Source: Variovorax sp. JS1663
GTDB lineage: Bacteria; Pseudomonadota; Gammaproteobacteria; Burkholderiales; Burkholderiaceae_C
Direction: 5' to 3'
Assembly (NCBI RefSeq): GCF_002157355.1
Contig: NZ_LYMK01000024.1
Span: 44,535 to 108,534, forward strand
Length of the DNA stretch: 64,000 bases
Part shown: piece by piece, positions 35,513-43,792 of the stretch
Layout: each line of letters begins with the position of its first letter
Position numbering within the stretch: position 1 is the stretch's first letter
Notes under the pieces: generated by a model
Told to the model about the DNA's origin: nothing
The model's database searches: none
The model's input: the letters and a program-made list of their open reading frames with translations, nothing else
Translations under genes and position numbers: made by a program

Positions 35513-35758
35513 GAGAATGCCGGGCCCGAGGCCCGCACCTTCAATCGACTTGCTCAGCGCCCCTCGCGGAGGGGGTCATCGGCGAAATCAGCCCAGTTCC
35601 ACTTTCCTACTACTTGGTAGAAGTCTGGCCTAAGTCTGACCTAAGTCGCAGAGGATGGCGCCGCAGATGACTCGTTGAGAGCCGATCTGGACGGAAAAAG
35701 TCGCCGCGAGGAGAGAGTCGCGTTGACACTTGGTCGAAGTCTCTACCATAATTGCGCC
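35513..35758. promoter_or_regulatory. Control region of the primase operon with direct repeats
   Basis: On the minus strand, CTTAGGTCAGA and CTTAGGCCAGA are adjacent 11-bp repeats followed by CTTCTACCAAG (about 35611-35644). The plus-strand form TTGGTAGAAGTCTGG (35614-35628) and a second copy TTGGTCGAAGTCT (35730-35742) match sequences upstream of parM near 58.5 kb. This looks like an operator region for a plasmid regulator that also acts at the partition locus. Confidence 0.55.
35723..35752 (+). promoter_or_regulatory. Sigma-70-type promoter with operator in its spacer
   Basis: TTGACA at 35723-35728 and CATAAT at 35747-35752 are separated by 18 bases. The spacer contains TGGTCGAAGTCT, one copy of the shared operator-like motif, so a bound regulator would block this promoter. 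It points into a gene-free region that ends at a strong terminator. Confidence 0.6.
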
Positions 35759-36022
35759 AAGTTAAGCCCTTTGGTGTTTTTCACACTCTTTGGTGGCGCT
35801 GGTTTGGTATGAGACTTCGTCCTTCACCCCTAACCCGCACCGCTATCTGGTACTGAGAGACCGCCTTAAGGCATCTTCCTCGGTACCGAGGCAACGGTTG
35901 GTGATCAGTTGGTGTGTGTGTCAGGTGCGGCTCCCCGCTCTCGATTTCCCCTTCTGTCCTGATCGGTGACTTGGTCACCTGCGGCGAGCATTCTGGATTT
36001 TTCCGGTGCTCGCTTTTTTTTT
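35759..36022 (+). ncRNA. Candidate structured non-coding RNA, about 260 nt
   Basis: Bounded by the promoter at 35723-35752 and an intrinsic terminator ending at 36022, with no open frame of note between. Visible helices include GCGCCA/TGGCGC near the 5' end enclosing GTGT/ACAC, the palindrome CCTCGGTACCGAGG near 35880, and GGTGAC/GTCACC near 35964-35977. No known RNA family was recognised. It could be a regulatory RNA for replication or entry control; function unknown. Confidence 0.5.
35984..36022 (+). terminator. Intrinsic terminator
   Basis: GCGAGCA (35984-35990) pairs perfectly with TGCTCGC (36007-36013), followed by nine T residues (36014-36022). It is the best intrinsic terminator in the window and faces the plus strand, where no protein gene precedes it. 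Confidence 0.8.
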
Positions 36023-36333
36023 GCCCTTGTGTTTCTGGCTCGCCTGACAGCAGGCGCACAACTACTCCGTAACGCACCGCTACCAGGGCCGAATCATCTC
36101 CCTGGTCTTGGTGCTGCGGGGCTGGCTCACCCGCTCTCGCGAGTCGCCGATAACCTTCGAATTTTTACCTTTGGGTGGCCCCGAAGGGCTCCCCTTGCGC
36201 GTCATTGTCCGTTGAACCTCTCGATTTCCGCAAGGTTTTGAGCGGTTTTTCGATTCGCGAACGCTACTTGTCACGGTGTACTAACTGGAAATAGTTCAGT
36301 CAGGACGATGACGAGCAGGGTCCCGCTTTCAGG
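36023..36333. other. Gene-free stretch after the terminator
   Basis: About 310 bases without a supported gene, downstream of the 340-residue gene on the minus strand. Contains a GC-rich hairpin (GGCCCCGAAGGGCTCC near 36175) but no clear terminator for the minus strand. Nothing else recognised. Confidence 0.4.
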
Positions 36334-37356
36334 TTAACGCGGGGCGTCGGCCGTCGAGCTTTCGTCTTCGAGCAACGGGGCGGCCAGGACATACGGCTGA
36401 CCGTTCACCATCACATCGCTGGCGCTCATCGCAGTGCGGATCATCAGCTGAGCCGGCACCAGCGCTTGCACCTTCACCGCGTTCTCGGCGCTCTCCGCCA
36501 CGACCGTGAAAAGCTCGATGTGGGTATAGCTGAGCGTGTCGCCTTCCTGGCGGCCGCCACAGGCGCTCGCGAGGGTCTCCTGCCCCAACGCTGCATCGGC
36601 CACTTCGCCTGCCACGGCGGTCACCACAGGCGATCCTGCGACGGCCTGGGGAACGCCCGAGAGCTCGCGATCGTAGTCGTCGTACTCGTCGCCGGCGATC
36701 ATCATGAACCGCAGTTCCTTTGGCTCGGCCACCTGCACGGTGAAGACTTCGCCGCCGGTGCGCGCGATCTGGGCGACGGTCTCGCGAGCGACACGGGCTT
36801 CGTTGTTGAGCGCGAACCTGATCATCGAGTTGACGCTGGCGCCGGCTTGTTCGTAGAGCTGCTGCCAGCGGGCACCGCTCAGATTGGCGAGCGTCGCCTT
36901 GAACGATGCGGCCAGGTCGCTCGGCACCGAGATCGTGACCGTCTCGGGGATGCCGCCCATCTGCTCCAGCATCTCGCCGCGCTCGTCGTCACGAACGCCA
37001 CCCGGCACGGCGCCGTCGATCAGCTCGAGCAGGTAGATGGACTTGAGCAGCGGGTCGGTGCGGAACTTGTCGCCTTCCATGCGCCCGAAGACGCCGCCAA
37101 ACACCTGGCCCTGGCGGCCGCCGATCGGCAGCATGATCGTGATGTCTTCCGTGGCGACCACGGGCGCCTGGCTCGCTTCACCAGTTGCGGCGGCGGCGGC
37201 CTGGGCGACGACTGCGGCTTCCTGTACGGGCGCGGTGCTGGTGGTGGTCGGCTGGCCGACGGGCGCACTCGCCACCGGTGCAGCAGCGGGCGCCGCGGTG
37301 GGCGCTGCGGCGCGCGGCGCGAAGCCGAATCTGAGGGTGGACGTGGTGGTCGTCAT
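36334..37356 (-). CDS. Unknown protein with N-terminal FGF motif
   Basis: 340 residues from ATG 37356, with AGGAG nine bases upstream. Residues 8-14 read LRFGFAPR, a version of the shared GFGFxRP peptide, followed by an Ala/Pro/Thr-rich linker to about residue 65. The remainder is a folded mixed alpha/beta region without a recognised family. Last gene of the UvrD-like operon. The motif suggests membership in the same DNA-replication assembly. Confidence 0.65.
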   Translation of the reverse strand: MTTTTSTLRFGFAPRAAAPTAAPAAAPVASAPVGQPTTTSTAPVQEAAVVAQAAAAATGEASQAPVVATEDITIMLPIGGRQGQVFGGVFGRMEGDKFRTDPLLKSIYLLELIDGAVPGGVRDDERGEMLEQMGGIPETVTISVPSDLAASFKATLANLSGARWQQLYEQAGASVNSMIRFALNNEARVARETVAQIARTGGEVFTVQVAEPKELRFMMIAGDEYDDYDRELSGVPQAVAGSPVVTAVAGEVADAALGQETLASACGGRQEGDTLSYTHIELFTVVAESAENAVKVQALVPAQLMIRTAMSASDVMVNGQPYVLAAPLLEDESSTADAPR

Positions 37357-37418
37357 GATGCTGTCGCTCCTGGGTGATCGGCTTTAGTGATGCCGTGTTG
37401 CTGATGGGAAAACTGCGA

Positions 37419-38021
37419 TCAGGCGCGCGGCGCCTGGTCGGACTCGGAAGAGTCGGGGGACTGGGATGCAGCGGCCGCGCGCGAGCGCAGCAGCTCGCCG
37501 ATGGCCTTGACGTCCAGTTCGGCGTGCAGGTGGCCAACCAGGTTGCCATCTGGAAGCGCAATGTGCTCGGCGAGCACCTCGCCGTCGAGAACGTCGTTGT
37601 AGACGTAGGCGCGCGGGACGCCGCCGCTGATCTCGACCGCCACCATCAACTGGGGCAGGCCGTCGAGGTCATCATCGGCAATGCCGGCTGGCCGGATCTC
37701 GATCAGGCCCTTGTCGGCATCCATGGTCATCGTGTAGGTGGGCTCAGCCTCCAGCGCGGGGGTGCTTCCGTCTCGGACGTCCCAGCGTTGCATGGTGCGC
37801 TGGACAGGTTGCCTGGCGGCCTGTTCGAGCCTTGCGATCTGTTCCTGCTGGCTGCGCAGCTGCTGGAACATGGCCAGCATCAGGTTGTCGCCGTCAGAGG
37901 ACATGTCGCGCCAGGGCTCGCCGTGGCGAAGCGCCGTGAAGGAGAAGCGGCCGTTCTTGTGGCCCAGCTCGACGGTGTACTTGCCACCGTCGAGGGTGAT
38001 CGTGTCGATGGTGTCGCTCAT
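37419..38021 (-). CDS. Unknown protein in the UvrD-like operon
   Basis: 200 residues. An N-terminal beta region (about 1-45), a short coiled coil (about 50-70) and a beta-rich second half with an acidic tail. No family recognised. It lies four bases after the helicase stop and 62 bases before the next gene, so it is co-transcribed. Confidence 0.6.
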   Translation of the reverse strand: MSDTIDTITLDGGKYTVELGHKNGRFSFTALRHGEPWRDMSSDGDNLMLAMFQQLRSQQEQIARLEQAARQPVQRTMQRWDVRDGSTPALEAEPTYTMTMDADKGLIEIRPAGIADDDLDGLPQLMVAVEISGGVPRAYVYNDVLDGEVLAEHIALPDGNLVGHLHAELDVKAIGELLRSRAAAASQSPDSSESDQAPRA

Positions 38022-38025
38022 AGGT

Positions 38026-39744
38026 TCAGTGCGTAGGACGCGCCGCGCCGACGCTGTTCATGAGTTCGATAGCGCGCGTGCGCTCGGCCTGCAGCTGGGG
38101 CAGTTCCTTGAGCCATTGCTCGGTCTCGTCGTTCAGCTTGCACATGCCGCGGGCCCGCGTGATGCCGACGTACAGAAGGTTCACCTCCTGTTCGGTGACC
38201 TTGGAAAGCTCGCCCGTTTCGCAGATTTCCTTCTCGGCCTCAAAGAGGAACTCGAAGTCATTGCCGATGCGAACGCAGTCCCACTCCATGCCCTTGGACT
38301 TGTGGAGCGTGGTCATGGTGAGATTGGCCGCAGCCGGATCTCTCACCTCGTGCTTCTTCACCTGGGCAACAAGCTGCGGAATCTTGTGCTCGTGGCGCTC
38401 GACCACCTTGATGAGCATGCGGGTCTCGGTGTCGCGCGACGACTCGGAATAGTCGACGAACTCATTCCACGAGCGGAACCGCTTCATGAACGGCGCACGC
38501 ACCGCATGCAGCGAGCGTGCCCAGATGTTGTAGGCATCGACGATGACGTCGAGGTTGTAGTTCTCGACGCCGCCGAGCCAGTGCACGCCGCGACCCTGAC
38601 GGGAGACAGCTTCCTCGAAGAGGCCCGAGTTCGTGCGGGTGAGCAGCGTCGACTGCCGGCCCCAACCGGTGTCCTTGCCCATACCCTGGATCTCGATCGA
38701 TTCGCCCTTCAGGTTCTGCAGAATCTTGTTGGCCACGTCCGCCGTCCTCGGGCCGAAGCGCCAGGTGCGGGGCATCGTCACAACGCGGCTTCCCTCGAGC
38801 GCGCGAAGGTTCTGCATGGCATTGGTGGCGCCACGGAAGCCGAAGATCGACTGGTGGCGGTCGCCGATGGCCAGGAGCCGGCAGCGATCGAGCTGCGCGA
38901 TGACCAACTGCTCGGTGAGCGGATTCGTGTCCTGCGCCTCGTCCAGGATCATGCAGTCGTAGTTCAGGCGCGGGCCCGACATCGTCCAGAGCTTCAGGTA
39001 CGTGTCGTGCGTGACCGGCATCTTGGAGCCGGGGGCAATGATCCTCTGCCAGGCGCCGCGGGCGTGGCCGAGGACGAGCTCCTGTTCCAGCGGCGTCAGG
39101 CCCCAATCGGCCACGGCCGCCAGGTGCGATGCGTTGATCTCGGAGTCCACGCTGGCATAGAACGAGGCGAGCGTCTTCCCGATGCAGCCGGCGATTCGGT
39201 TCTCCACCCCGAGCTGCTCGGCGATGTCGCGCGGGCGCCAGGATTGGACCAAGCGGTCCTTGAACTTCCGTCCCACCGCGTTGAAGGCCAGGCTGTGGAC
39301 GTTGTACACGTCGACGTTCGACGGGAATCTCTGGCGGGCTTCGTCAGCGTTCGCACGGCCGAAGCACAGGTAGATCATCTTCTCGCGCGGGCGCGCCGCC
39401 GCATAGCCCACCGCGGTGGTCGTCTTGCCCGATCCAGCCACGGCCTCGCCAATGACGATGTGGTCCTTGGCGTCGATGAGCTCCTGCTGGTTCACGTCAT
39501 ACTTGACCGCGCGCTTCGTGGGACTTGTGCCGGTCGGCGTCGTGACGGCGGCGGCGTCGGCTGCGGCGCGGGCCGCCTGGGCCACGACGGACTGCGCGCG
39601 AGCCTTCTGGTCGAACTGGAAGCGCAGCGTGCGCGCACGCTCGATGAGCGCAGCGGTCCCGCCGCCGCCCGATTGCTCCGCGGGTTGCGGGCGAGCTGGC
39701 GCGGCAGGCTTTGCCGAGCCGGGTGGTGGGGGAAGGATCGCCAT
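38026..39744 (-). CDS. UvrD/Rep-like superfamily 1 DNA helicase
   Basis: 572 residues, shorter than chromosomal UvrD (about 720). Walker A EAVAGSGKTTTAV (about 98-110), motif II ILDEAQDTNP (about 265), motif III GDRHQSIFGFRGA, and motifs V/VI TTLHKSKGMEWD and LLYVGITRARGM near the C terminus are all present. An Ala/Pro-rich N-terminal 60 residues precede the core. It should translocate 3'-5' on single strands, in repair, rolling-circle or transfer-related unwinding. First gene of a three-gene operon divergent from the RNB-type RNase gene. Confidence 0.9.
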   Translation of the reverse strand: MAILPPPPGSAKPAAPARPQPAEQSGGGGTAALIERARTLRFQFDQKARAQSVVAQAARAAADAAAVTTPTGTSPTKRAVKYDVNQQELIDAKDHIVIGEAVAGSGKTTTAVGYAAARPREKMIYLCFGRANADEARQRFPSNVDVYNVHSLAFNAVGRKFKDRLVQSWRPRDIAEQLGVENRIAGCIGKTLASFYASVDSEINASHLAAVADWGLTPLEQELVLGHARGAWQRIIAPGSKMPVTHDTYLKLWTMSGPRLNYDCMILDEAQDTNPLTEQLVIAQLDRCRLLAIGDRHQSIFGFRGATNAMQNLRALEGSRVVTMPRTWRFGPRTADVANKILQNLKGESIEIQGMGKDTGWGRQSTLLTRTNSGLFEEAVSRQGRGVHWLGGVENYNLDVIVDAYNIWARSLHAVRAPFMKRFRSWNEFVDYSESSRDTETRMLIKVVERHEHKIPQLVAQVKKHEVRDPAAANLTMTTLHKSKGMEWDCVRIGNDFEFLFEAEKEICETGELSKVTEQEVNLLYVGITRARGMCKLNDETEQWLKELPQLQAERTRAIELMNSVGAARPTH

Positions 39745-39773
39745 GTTGCCTTTAGTTCGCTCTGACTGGCACG

Positions 39774-39842
39774 GCGCAAAATTCTCATTTGCGCTGCACT
39801 ATTGCTGCGGAATTTATCTGCTTGCGCAACAATACTCGAAAC
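39774..39842. promoter_or_regulatory. Divergent control region with inverted repeat and dispersed repeat copy 1
   Basis: Between the helicase and RNase genes, GCGCAAA (39774-39780) and TTTGCGC (39788-39794) form a perfect inverted repeat. It is followed by GCGCAACAATACTCGAAAC (39824-39842), a diverged copy of the dispersed repeat found at five other borders. Probably operator and promoter for one or both operons. Confidence 0.5.
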
Positions 39843-39937
39843 ATTCGCGACGACGTCTTTTTTTGATTTGCCTGCCCGCGGGCCGACGCGAGCTTCATCC
39901 TTGACGGCGCACCTTCCCCTCTGCGCACAATGATTCC

Positions 39938-42112
39938 ATGCACACCGACATCGCCCTCTTCACCATCGACGCAGAACACTCCCGCGATCTGGACGACGCG
40001 ATCGGGATCGCCAGGAACGACTCCGGCTGGACGGTGCGCGTGGCCATCGCCAACCCTTCGGCCCACGTTGTGATCGGAAGCGACGAGGACCTCGCGGCCC
40101 GAAAGCAAGGCGCGACGATCTATCGCGGGCGTCGGGCCACCAGCCCCATGCTCCCTCGCTCGATCTCTGAGGACCGGGCGACGCTGACAGCTGGTGTTCC
40201 CAGATCTGCCGTCCTCATCGACCTCGAGCTCGACCAGGCCGGCCGGCACGTTGGCACCCGCCCTTCCCTGCGCGAGATCACCGTGGTGCAGCGCCTCTCA
40301 TACAAGGATGTGCCATCCGTCGCGTCCGACCAGTCCCACCCGCTTCACCAGGCGATGGTGGATGCGATCGCGATTGCACGGGGATTCCTGAAGCAGCGGC
40401 GCGCGCGCGGCGCGCTCGCCTTCCTCGACCAGCAACAGCTGCTTCTCACCGACGAGGAGGGGCGTGTGCAGCACTTCTCCGCCGGCGAGATGGTCGGGCA
40501 CCTGCTGGTGCAGGAGATGATGATCGCGGCCAACTCCGCCGTCGCCGAGCTCGCCGCCAGGAGCGACGTCCCCTTCCTATATAGATCCCACGAGCCGCGG
40601 ATCTCTGCGCCACGAGGCCTCGCCGCGGCGGAATCCTTCGAGGTGTGGATCGCGGGCGGTCATGCCACCACCGCGGCCGCAACCGAGCGGCTCAACCTCA
40701 TTGCGCAGAAGGCGCGTTACACGAGCACTCTCACCGGCCACTACGGATTGAACGTGCCCGCGTACGCCCATATCACCTCGCCACTGCGCCGCTACGCCGA
40801 CCTGGTGGACCAGCGCCAGCTCGTTGCGCTGATCCAAGGCACCGCCCTGCCCTACTCACAGGACAAGCTGACCGCGATAAGCAACGAGCTGCTCGAGGCC
40901 TCGGAAGCTGTTGCGGCCGAGACGGCCAACTTCTACAAGGCGCCGGTGCTCGCAAAGACACAGGCTGCCCTGGAAGCGAACGCCCTGAATGCGCTGCGCG
41001 GGCTGGCCGACAACGAGCTAGGCCAGGCCGTGAAGGCGGGCCTTGCGGGCAACTTCGCGCCGGCGTTGGTCGACGAGCTGCTTCGCCGCATGTCCGCCGG
41101 CACGCTGGCCGACAAGATCTCGGTACGCTTCATCGAGGGCCGCGCCGCCCTGCCACCAGCAGTTGCCGAAGGCTTCATCTCGATGATCCGGGCCAAGCCG
41201 GCCGCGGCCGTGTCGTTCCTGCACCATGCGCGCGCCATCGACCTGTTGAGTGATTTCGAGGTGCACTTCGAGGAGTTCCCGAGCCGGACCGGTCCATCCT
41301 TCAAGGCGACGACCACGATGCGCGACGCCGAACGCGGCCTGACCTACAGCGCAGTGGCCACGAACGGGAAGAAGAAGGCAGCCGAGCAGGCGGCCGCGCT
41401 ACTGGCGCTTTGCGATCTGATGGGTGTAGCCCGGCCGGGGCCGAACCGTACGCAAGGCGACGCGCCCTCCTCTTCCCCCGCAGTCCCCACGGCGGGTCCC
41501 GCGCAACAGCACGCTGCTGCTGTTCAGGCTCCCCTGAACGGGAACCCCAAGGGCGCGCTCCTGGAGTTCTGCCAGAAGCATGGGCTGGGCACGCCGTCTT
41601 TCGCGAGCACGTCGACTGGTCCGTCGAACGCACCTGCCTTCGTCTGCACAGCCGAACTGGGCCTCGGCGAGGAATCCCTCTCGGCACGCTCCGAACCGAC
41701 GCCGGCGAAGCGCCGCGCTGAAGCCCTCGCTGCCGAGGCGCTACTCGTGCAGCTCGTGCTGCGTCAGGCGCGCGCCATTCAGGTCGAGCCTCGTATGGCC
41801 CCGCCCGCTCCCGCGGCGGTAACTGCTCAGGCCGGCACGAGCTCGGCGACCCCGGCGCCGGCACCGTCGGCGAGCGATCGGGGCCGCTCGATCCAGCTGC
41901 TCCAAGAATATGCGCAGAAGGCCGGGCGGCCGCTCCCAGCTTACGAGTACGTCGAGATCTCCAAGACGCCGAGCGCGTTCGAGTGTGTGGTTCGCCTCGA
42001 TCTGGCCGGCGGCACGTTCGAGGCCCGGGCCGCGGCCTCATCGAAGCAGGCGTCGAAGGGTGCCGCCGCGGAGCTCGCCCTCAGTCAGCTCACCGCCGAC
42101 GCCGCCGCTTGA
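39938..42112 (+). CDS. RNase II/R-type exoribonuclease domain fused to three dsRBD-like domains
   Basis: 724 residues. The RNB catalytic domain begins at the very N terminus with TIDAEHSRDLDDAIG (residues 9-23, the Asp cluster of the active site) and continues with ITSPLRRYADLVDQ near residue 285. The cold-shock and S1 domains of RNase II/R are absent. Instead three dsRNA-binding-like domains follow at about 438-497, 534-608 and 651-720, each ending in an Ala-rich helix (GKKKAAEQAAALLAL, PAKRRAEALAAEALL, KQASKGAAAELAL). The expected activity is 3'-5' degradation of structured RNA. Monocistronic; the start at ATG 39938 gives no room for an N-terminal OB fold. Confidence 0.85.
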   Translation: MHTDIALFTIDAEHSRDLDDAIGIARNDSGWTVRVAIANPSAHVVIGSDEDLAARKQGATIYRGRRATSPMLPRSISEDRATLTAGVPRSAVLIDLELDQAGRHVGTRPSLREITVVQRLSYKDVPSVASDQSHPLHQAMVDAIAIARGFLKQRRARGALAFLDQQQLLLTDEEGRVQHFSAGEMVGHLLVQEMMIAANSAVAELAARSDVPFLYRSHEPRISAPRGLAAAESFEVWIAGGHATTAAATERLNLIAQKARYTSTLTGHYGLNVPAYAHITSPLRRYADLVDQRQLVALIQGTALPYSQDKLTAISNELLEASEAVAAETANFYKAPVLAKTQAALEANALNALRGLADNELGQAVKAGLAGNFAPALVDELLRRMSAGTLADKISVRFIEGRAALPPAVAEGFISMIRAKPAAAVSFLHHARAIDLLSDFEVHFEEFPSRTGPSFKATTTMRDAERGLTYSAVATNGKKKAAEQAAALLALCDLMGVARPGPNRTQGDAPSSSPAVPTAGPAQQHAAAVQAPLNGNPKGALLEFCQKHGLGTPSFASTSTGPSNAPAFVCTAELGLGEESLSARSEPTPAKRRAEALAAEALLVQLVLRQARAIQVEPRMAPPAPAAVTAQAGTSSATPAPAPSASDRGRSIQLLQEYAQKAGRPLPAYEYVEISKTPSAFECVVRLDLAGGTFEARAAASSKQASKGAAAELALSQLTADAAA

Positions 42113-42127
42113 TCCTCGCGGCGGGGG

Positions 42128-42169
42128 ATTGTTGCGCTCTTTGTTGCGCAGCGAAGCAATAAACGAAAC
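42128..42169 (+). repeat. Dispersed repeat copy 2
   Basis: TTGTTGCGCTCTTTGTTGCG followed by CAGCGAAGCAAT and CGAAAC. Lies in the 254-base gap between the 3' ends of the RNase and HEPN genes. Only about five mismatches over 42 bases to copy 6 at 63.9 kb. Confidence 0.7.
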
Positions 42170-42301
42170 AAGACGGCCTGGGCCGGTCACGGCTCCCTCC
42201 AGGTCTCGGCACGCCAGCTGGTCAGTGTCGCCGCGACCTGCGCGAGAGATCGCGCGGGACCTCCTCCTCTTCAACTCTGCAGGCAAGCGTCCGCCGTCCG
42301 C

Positions 42302-42346
42302 TTTGTCGCGCTCTTTAGTTCGCAGCGCAACAATGATCGAAACAAT
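42302..42346 (+). repeat. Dispersed repeat copy 3
   Basis: TTTGTCGCGCTCTTTAGTTC followed by GCAGCGCAACAATGATCGAAAC; same gap as copy 2, about 130 bases apart, same orientation. Confidence 0.65.
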
Positions 42347-42366
42347 AGATTCAATCGCGCGCCAGC

Positions 42367-42897
42367 CTATTTCGGCGCAGGATGAGTCAGAGCGGGCGCG
42401 TCATCAGGTCCGTGGATCAGTCCGTTTGCAAAGGCATGAAGGTCGCTGATGGTGTGCTCGATCGCAGCCCTTGCATCCGGTATGAACTCCAGAATTCGGG
42501 CGGGCTTGAGGTCTCCCGCATAGTTCGATCTGATGACGTGGCGCATCCGCAGCATCGATTCGAGACCTGCAAAAGCCTGTTCGCTCAATATGGCGCTGCG
42601 AACGCCTGGGACTTCGACAGCAGCAATCTCCAGCAGTTGCTTGTGCCATGCTTCAGTCTTGCGAAGCTCATCGCCGAGCTGCTCCATTACTTGCTTCAAC
42701 AAGTTTTCGGCCTGCGAGTACAGGCCTTGGATATGCGAGGCCATTGCCAACGCATGGCTACGCTCCGAATAGAAGGTCGGGCCCTCGGTGCGCGTCCTTT
42801 CGAACCCACGATGGTCCTCGTCCATCGCCTCGAGCTCCGCTTCGAGACGACCCAAGGCGCGCTTGACTATCGCCGCAATGGCTTGCTCACTCATCAT
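42367..42897 (-). CDS. HEPN (HepT-like) protein of an MNT/HEPN pair
   Basis: 176 residues, all helical. The C-terminal half contains LRMRHVIRSNYAGDL, aligned with the HepT-like pattern RFRHxxRHxYgxxL. In that pattern the R-x4-H ribonuclease motif ends in His; here the equivalent residue is Ser, so the RNase activity may be lost. Its gene overlaps the MNT gene upstream by 11 bases, the usual toxin-antitoxin arrangement. Confidence 0.75.
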   Translation of the reverse strand: MMSEQAIAAIVKRALGRLEAELEAMDEDHRGFERTRTEGPTFYSERSHALAMASHIQGLYSQAENLLKQVMEQLGDELRKTEAWHKQLLEIAAVEVPGVRSAILSEQAFAGLESMLRMRHVIRSNYAGDLKPARILEFIPDARAAIEHTISDLHAFANGLIHGPDDAPALTHPAPK

Positions 42898-43231
42898 GAA
42901 CTCCGAATCTCATGAACTCCAACATCTCCGCGTCCAAAGCCTCCGCCATGACGACGTCCACCTCGACGTCCTTGATCCACTCTCGGGCCATCCGCCAGAT
43001 CTCAAGGTCGCTTTGACCCGCGGCGTCCTCCACGAGCAGATCGATGTCAGAGTTTGGATCGAAGTAGGCCCCGGGCTTCGCGAATGACCCGATCGCCTCA
43101 ACCTTCACGCCGTGTGATCGCAACGCCGCAAGAGCTGCCGCGACCTGAGGCCGAAGGACTTCCCGGAGCGCGTCGCTGCGCTCCTTGCGGATTTCCTTCA
43201 GTGATCTATACAGACCGACCATGGTGATCAT
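42887..43231 (-). CDS. MNT-type nucleotidyltransferase (antitoxin of the HEPN pair)
   Basis: 114 residues. The motif GSFAKPGAYFDPNSDIDLL has the Gly-Ser and Asp-x-Asp of minimal nucleotidyltransferases, and a third acidic residue is available in DVEVDVV. These enzymes neutralise HEPN toxins by adding nucleotides to them. First gene of the two-gene operon. Confidence 0.85.
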   Translation of the reverse strand: MITMVGLYRSLKEIRKERSDALREVLRPQVAAALAALRSHGVKVEAIGSFAKPGAYFDPNSDIDLLVEDAAGQSDLEIWRMAREWIKDVEVDVVMAEALDAEMLEFMRFGVHDE

Positions 43232-43792
43232 CGTAGAGGAATTCGGAACGCGGGTTCGGATAATCGGCGTCAGGTGCCCGCAGGAGGCCTTGTTGACCTA
43301 TTGCGGCAACAAGCAGGCTCAGTCCCCTGCGCTCAAGCCCATCGGAGAGCGCAACACGACCCCGACGGCGGCGAATACGCCAGGGATCGAGCCGGCTGCC
43401 CATCCTTGACCACTGCGGCGTCGCGGCGTCCGGCGCACGCGCTTCAATGCGCTTGGGGTGCGCTCCACCCTGCCCTGCTCGCTATCCAGGACGGCAGCGA
43501 TTAGATAAGGCGAAGGGCCGATTTCTCATCAAATCAACGACTTACGCGCGCCGCCATCAAAGTTAGACCCTAATCTTGATGGAATGTTGTTCTAACCGTG
43601 AACGAGCGGTCGGCGAAGCGAATGAGTTCCTCCAAGGTTGTCGCACTTGCTAACCCAGGAAAATCAACAGCTTACGAGCGCCGTTTTCAAAGTTGCACCC
43701 TTCGCTTTTTCACAGTTCCGCGCGGGCACAGGTGCAGCGAGGATCCAACGGCCGCTTCCGGGCCCCTTTGCCGTCCGCTGTAGGCCCGGTTG
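43232..43792. other. Gene-free stretch with two related short repeats
   Basis: 560 bases without a supported gene. It holds two members of a repeat also found at 47.4 kb: CTTACGCGCGCCGCCATCAA followed by AGTTAGACCCTAA at 43541-43574, and CTTACGAGCGCCGTTTTCAA followed by AGTTGCACCCTTCG at 43672-43705. Both are preceded by AATCAACGA or AATCAACAG. They may be remnants of a mobile element or recombination sites. Confidence 0.5.
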
